Positions 34,993-38,851 of a stretch of 38,851 bases of DNA are shown here, piece by piece. The translations under genes were made by a program, and so were the position numbers. The first letter of the stretch is position 1, and each line of letters begins with the position of its first letter. The DNA is from Gammaproteobacteria bacterium (GTDB lineage: Bacteria; Pseudomonadota; Gammaproteobacteria; HK1), in the NCBI GenBank assembly GCA_022826505.1, contig JAJDUQ010000324.1, positions 1 to 38,851 on the forward strand, read 5' to 3'. The notes below the pieces were generated by a model. The model worked only from the letters and a program-made list of their open reading frames with translations, made no database searches and was not told the origin of the DNA.

Positions 34993-37224
34993 GTGCTGTG
35001 GGCGCGCGCCGATGCGGAATCCGGCGACGGAGCGCTGCCCGGCGCCGGCTACGCCACCTCGACATTCGACTGGCGCACTGCGGTGTGGCACTTGCGTGCG
35101 CCGGTATTGCGGGCGCTGTTTCAGCAGCTTTCCGATCCCGGCCGGCTGCAACCCCTTGGTCTGGTCGAAGTACTGGACTGGACCGCGGCGGCACTCGACC
35201 GTGTGGATCAGCCTGCTTTCTTCGCCCGATTCAATGAAGGGGAGGCGGTGCCGTACTTCTACGAGCCGTTCCTCCAGGCCTTCGATCCCGAGCTGCGCAA
35301 GCAGTTGGGTGTCTGGTACACGCCGGCGGAGGTCGTCCGCTACATGGTCGCCCGCGTCGACCGTGCGCTGAAGGACGACCTCGATATTGCGGACGGGTTG
35401 GCGGCGGAGAACGTCTACGTGCTCGACCCGTGCTGCGGCACCGGTGCTTATCTCGCGGAGGTGCTGCGCCGCATCGCCGCCAACCTCGAAGGCCGCGGTC
35501 TGGGTGCTCTTGCCGGTGCGCGGGTAAAGCAGGCGGCAACGGAGCGCGTGTTCGGCTTCGAGATCATGCCTGCGCCCTTCGTCGTCGCCCATCTTCAGGT
35601 CGGGCTGACCATGCAGGGTCTCGATGCGCCGTTGGCCGATGACGGCACCGAACGTGCGGGGATTTACCTCACCAACGCATTGACCGGATGGGAGCCGACG
35701 GATGACGATAAGCAGTTGGTTGCCTTCCCCGAAATGGCGGCGGAGCGCGACCGGGCGAATCGCGTGAAGCGGGCTCGGCCGATTCTCGTCATTCTCGGCA
35801 ATCCGCCCTACAACGGCTTCGCGGGCATGGCGGTGGACGAAGAACGGGAGTTGTCGCAAGCCTACCGATCGACGAAGCGGGTCCGCCGACCCGAGGGCCA
35901 GGGACTGAACGATCTCTATGTCCGCTTTTTCCGCATGGCGGAGCGGCGCATCGCGGAGAAGACTGGCCGGGGTGTGGTCTGTTTCATCTCGAACTATTCC
36001 TGGCTGGACGGGCTGTCGTTCACCGGGATGCGGGAGCGTTACCTCGATGCATTTGACGCAGTTCGGATCGATTGTCTGAACGGAGACAAGTACAAGACCG
36101 GCAAGGTGGCGCCGGACGGGTCGCCGGACCCGAGCATCTTTTCGACGGAGGGTAATCCGGTTGGCATCCAGGTCGGGACTGCAATCGCGACGCTGGTACG
36201 CAGAGCCGAGCATGCACCCGCCGGAGAAATTGCCTTTCGACACCTGTGGGGGCACGCCAAGCCTCGGATGCTTACGGCGACGTCGGAGAAAGAGCCGGGC
36301 GTGCTCTATGGAAACATCAAGCCGGTCCTGCCGCTTGGATTGCCCTTCGCTCCGACGGCGATGAGCGACGGTTGGGTCGATTGGCCGGCGCTCCCCAATC
36401 TGTTCCCAGTGTCATTTCCGGGCATCAAGACGAGCCGTGACGGATTTCTCGTCGACACGGACCTCGACCGACTCCGTGCACGCGTTTCGGATTACTTCGA
36501 CCCAAATGTGGGCCACGAGGAGATTGCGCGGCGCTATCCGGTGGTGATGAAGACCACGGCGCGGTTCGATGCCCGCGCGGTACGCAGCACCCTGCTTGCA
36601 CGAGGAGGGCCGGCGAATGGCGGCTTCGTACGTTACGCGTACCGGCCGTTCGACATTCGGTGGCTCTATTGGGAAGCGGAAACGAAGCTACTGGACGAGA
36701 AGCGAGCCGATTGTCGGCCACATGTGTTCGCGGGAAATAGATGGCTGGTTACACAGCAGAAACCTCGGCGAGCATGGTCACCGCCGCAAGCGATTACGCA
36801 TGCCGGCTGCATCGATCTAATGGATCGTAGCGCAACCTGCATACCGGTATGGCTCTGCGATGACGGCATCCGCAACGACGGGTACCACATCCCGCATAAC
36901 GTTGGAGCTACCGCGGATGCCACCCACCGTCGCCCCAATCTGTCACGCGCCGCAGAGCGCTATCTCGAACGTCTCGGCACATGCGTAGAGGACCTATTCC
37001 ACTACGTGCTCGCCATCCTCCACGATCCCGCTTACCTTGAGACCAACGCTGGCGCGCTCAGAATGGAATGGCCGCGCATTCCCCTTCCCGGCTGGCCGGA
37101 TGGCGAGGCCGTCGACGCTTCCGATGCGTTTGCCTCGTCTTCTACAGTGACTGCGGATATGGGGAGACTCAGATCTAACAAAAACAAGAACTTGGGTGTC
37201 GATTGGCGCGGCTGTCTTCTATAA
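34993..37224 (+). pseudogene. Type ISP restriction-modification enzyme, methyltransferase and specificity part, 3' end replaced by an insertion sequence
   Basis: Same frame as the previous segment, directly after the amber codon. N6-adenine methyltransferase motifs: DPCCGTGAYLAEVLRRI (SAM-binding motif I, about residue 140 of this part), ILGNPPYNGF (catalytic motif IV), and VRFFRMAERRI. A type ISP C-terminal specificity domain follows (VLPLGLPFAPTAMSDGWVDW, YRPFDIRWLYWEAETKLLDE). Family similarity stops at MEWPRIPLPGWPDGEAVDAS (about 37130); the rest (TVTADMGRLRSNKNKN...) is encoded by inserted DNA, and about 170-200 C-terminal residues are missing. Reinitiation at the GTG 34993 could make an isolated methyltransferase, but the truncation makes activity unlikely. 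Confidence 0.8.
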
Positions 37225-37895
37225 TGTAGTGGTAAATTCTTGCCGGAATCTCCGAGAATTGTTCCACTTCTCTCTGGAATAAATGTGATAACGCCCTTAA
37301 GGTATGTGGTGTCAATGATGGAGGCGCCACATGTTCGTCCGCGTCAAGAAGGTCGGCCCTTATCAATATCTCCAGATCGCGCAAAATCGACGCGAAGGCA
37401 AACGCGTCAAGCAATCCATCGTTGCAACGCTTGGCCGGCTCGACAAGCTCACCGCCAGCGGCGCAATCGACCAACTGCTGCGCTCCGCGTCTCGGTTCGC
37501 CGAACGCCTCATGGTGCTCGCAGAGCACTCCACCGATGCTCACGATTCCCCCGACGCCACCGTCGTCTCGATCGGCCCGGCGCTGCTCTTCGAACGCCTG
37601 TGGCGCGAGACCGGCTGCCAGGCGGTGGTTCGCGAGCTGCTCGCCCCCCGCCACCATCACTTCGATGTCGAACGCGCGGTATTCATGACCGTGCTGCACC
37701 GGGTGATGGTCTCGGGCTCCGACCGCAGCGCGTTGCAATGGCGCCGTGACCAGGCCATCGAGGGCACCGCCGAGCTCGAGCTCCAGCATCTGTATCGCGC
37801 GATGGGCTGGCTCGGCGAGGCGCTCGACGAGGCCGAGCCCGGCGCTTCTTCGCCGCGGCGCACCAAAGACCTCATCGAGGAGGCGCTGTTCGCCC
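37143..37895 (+). mobile_element. IS1634-family element, left part, interrupted by IS66
   Basis: Begins where the restriction enzyme loses family similarity (about 37140) and where the sequence turns visibly AT-richer; the exact left end and inverted repeat are not resolved. It contains the first 190 codons of an IS1634-family transposase and a TATAAT box (37220-37225) as possible -10 element. It is broken at 37895/37896 by the left end of an IS66-family element; the right half is presumably beyond the window. Confidence 0.65.
37303..37333 (+). promoter_or_regulatory. RNA hairpin covering the transposase ribosome site and start codon
   Basis: Bases 303-313 (TATGTGGTGTC) pair with 323-333 (GGCGCCACATG) along eleven positions, counting three G-U pairs, with a nine-base loop. 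The Shine-Dalgarno GGAGG (320-324) lies at the loop/stem edge and the ATG (331-333) is inside the stem. Such structures limit transposase translation in other IS families; the pairing is seen here, the function is inferred. Confidence 0.45.
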
Positions 37896-37912
37896 GTAAG
37901 CGGACAAAGTAG
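37331..37912 (+). pseudogene. IS1634-family transposase, truncated
   Basis: 193 codons in the open frame; the first about 188 match IS1634-family (IS4-like DDE) transposases: MFVRVKKVGPYQYLQIAQNR, SIVATLGRLDKL, ERAVFMTVLHRVMVSGSDRS and RTKDLIEEALFARK. Full proteins exceed 500 residues; the DDE catalytic domain after 'FARRRDLF' is absent, because the sequence switches to the IS66 end GTAAGCGGACAAAG at 37896 and soon meets a TAG. It is therefore inactive. It starts at ATG 37331 with GGAGG six bases upstream. Confidence 0.82.
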
Positions 37913-37982
37913 GCCGTTGTTCTGATTGGGCGTCCCGTCTGATTCACTCGCCGCTCCCCCCGACACGGAGGCGAGCGGAATC

Positions 37983-38321
37983 ATGAGGCGGGCAGGCGGT
38001 ACGAGACATCGGGCGCGGCGCACCGCTGCGCAGTGGCAGAAGTTGATCGAGCGGTTCGAGGGATCGGGTCAGACCCGGGGCAAATTCTGCGCCGCGAACG
38101 GATTGGCCCTGAGCACGTTCGACCTGTGGCGGCGCAAGCTGCACGCGACAGCGACAGCGGTCGAGGAAGAACGCCCCGAGGCGCTGTTCGTGGAGCTGAC
38201 CCACTCGGCGCAGACGCAGACCTCTCCGATTTCGACGGGAACAGGCGCGTGGGAGGTCGAGGTCGAGCTCGAGCTCGGCGCGGGTGTGGTGGTGCGGCTG
38301 CGTCGGGCGGCGCCATGTTGA
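37983..38321 (+). CDS. tnpA: IS66 family accessory protein TnpA
   Basis: 112 residues. The N-terminus (RTAAQWQKLIERFEGSGQTR then FCAANGLALSTFDLWRRK) is the helix-turn-helix of IS66 TnpA, with the 'F-C...GL-S...W-R-R-K' pattern. It is needed for transposition together with TnpB and TnpC and likely binds the element ends. GAGG precedes the ATG. Its stop overlaps the start of tnpB (ATGTTGA), suggesting translational coupling. Confidence 0.85.
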   Translation: MRRAGGTRHRARRTAAQWQKLIERFEGSGQTRGKFCAANGLALSTFDLWRRKLHATATAVEEERPEALFVELTHSAQTQTSPISTGTGAWEVEVELELGAGVVVRLRRAAPC

Positions 38322-38665
38322 GCGGACTCTCGGCGGGTCGAATCTGGCTATGCACCCAGCCCACCGACATGCGGTGCTCGTTCGATGGATTGTCGGCCCG
38401 AGTGCGGCGGTATCTGGGCGAAGACCCCACGAGCGGTCAATGGTTCGTGTTTATCAATCGTCGGCGCACGATGCTCAAGATTCTGGGGTTCGACACGGGC
38501 GGGTACTGGATATGGAGCAAGCGACTTGAGCAAGGTCAGTTTGCTCTGGGTCGGGGAGCGAAGGAGCTGAAACGGGAGCTGAATCGCACCGCGCTGCTGG
38601 CGCTGGTGGAAGGCGTTGATATCAAGATTCTACGCCAAAGGAAGCGTTACCGGCAGGCTGCCTGA
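38315..38665 (+). CDS. tnpB: IS66 family accessory protein TnpB (Orf2)
   Basis: 116 residues. The family hallmarks are all present: IWLCTQPTDMRCSFDGLSAR near the start, GQWFVFINRRRTMLKILGFD in the middle, and GGYWIWSKRLEQGQFAL after that. The length and the seven-base overlap with tnpA are standard for IS66. It appears intact. The exact biochemical role is not established; it is required for IS66 transposition. Confidence 0.92.
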   Translation: MLSGLSAGRIWLCTQPTDMRCSFDGLSARVRRYLGEDPTSGQWFVFINRRRTMLKILGFDTGGYWIWSKRLEQGQFALGRGAKELKRELNRTALLALVEGVDIKILRQRKRYRQAA

Positions 38666-38693
38666 GTGGGTCGAGAGTTGATAGATTCCGGTC

Positions 38694-38851
38694 GTGCTCA
38701 ATACAAGAGTGAGCCTGACGTTGTCGGCACCCGACATTGCCAAGCTCGAGCAGGAGAACGCGCGGCTCGGCGCTGCGCTGAGCGATTCGTACTCGGTGCT
38801 CGCGAAGACGAAGACGGCGCTTGAGCAATTGCAAGCGCAGTACGACGCGCT
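38694..38851 (+). CDS. tnpC: IS66 transposase TnpC, N-terminal part (runs off window)
   Basis: The first 52 codons from GTG 38694 are in the window, without a stop. They read SAPDIAKLEQENARLGAALS and KTKTALEQLQAQYDAL, a leucine-zipper-like coiled coil (heptad leucines), as found at the N-terminus of IS66 transposases before the zinc-finger and DDE domains. The start might also be the GTG at 38709. Confidence 0.75.
   Translation, partial: MLNTRVSLTLSAPDIAKLEQENARLGAALSDSYSVLAKTKTALEQLQAQYDA

Larger units (their letters stand above)
37896..38851 (+). mobile_element. IS66-family insertion sequence, left part (runs off window)
   Basis: The left terminus GTAAGCGGACAAAGTAGG starts with the GTAA typical of IS66 ends and interrupts the IS1634 transposase. 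tnpA, tnpB and the beginning of tnpC follow in the standard order. The 8 bp before it (GTTCGCCC, 37888-37895) would be the target duplication, to be confirmed at the right end outside the window. Confidence 0.8.

Overview
The window is GC-rich chromosomal DNA from a bacterium, most likely a proteobacterium with a heterotrophic, acyl-CoA-centred lifestyle. That rests on a TRAP transporter, GlpA/GlpB-like flavoproteins, several acyl-CoA enzymes, a CaiB-type CoA-transferase, an FtrA-type regulator, paired VapB/Phd-type toxin-antitoxin genes and IS66/IS1634-type insertion sequences. No rRNA or tRNA gene is visible, so genus-level placement is not possible. The gene order looks like an accessory region: short metabolic operons of mixed orientation, separated by broken defence and toxin genes and ending in nested insertion sequences.

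Layout. 1-5032: a leftward TRAP transporter pair (dctQ, dctM start) diverges from a rightward operon of two FAD proteins (GlpA-like with a BFD iron-sulfur tail, GlpB-like) and a glycerol-kinase-like FGGY kinase, suggesting uptake, phosphorylation and oxidation of a glycerol-like polyol. 5252-9917: an M20 amidohydrolase, a nucleotidyltransferase remnant, then a leftward set of CaiC-like acyl-CoA ligase, enoyl-CoA hydratase and MazG-like pyrophosphohydrolase. 9975-15981: VapB with a beheaded VapC, an ornithine-cyclodeaminase-family enzyme, an isolated CRISPR-repeat-like sequence, a fold-type-II PLP enzyme, a MaoC hydratase, an FtrA-type regulator and a GST. 16033-23315: SDR, a 5'-truncated kbl, a CaiB/BaiF CoA-transferase, a Phd/ParE module, an acyl-CoA dehydrogenase, NIPSNAP and a DAO-type oxidase.

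23417-24814 is a strikingly AT-richer pair of unrecognised envelope genes (three-segment membrane protein plus secreted SH3-like protein). 24892-30843: pyruvate carboxylase, a DruA/DUF4338 remnant, a TbpB-like lipoprotein, fragments of an AbiU2-like and a PIN protein, and a GNAT acetyltransferase. 30960-33953: a HisC-like aminotransferase, two GFA-family proteins, and between them an in-frame chimera of a choline-sulfatase N-terminus and a TctA transporter C-terminus.

34222-38851: a type ISP restriction-modification enzyme is broken by an in-frame amber codon replacing an expected tryptophan and loses its 3' end to an IS1634-family element, which is itself cut by an IS66-family element running off the window edge.

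The main message is decay: at least six defence or toxin loci are truncated or interrupted here, while the catabolic operons are mostly intact. The best candidates for something undescribed are the AT-rich two-gene cassette and the polyol-like operon. The sulfatase-transporter chimera is striking but may be a deletion scar or an assembly join.
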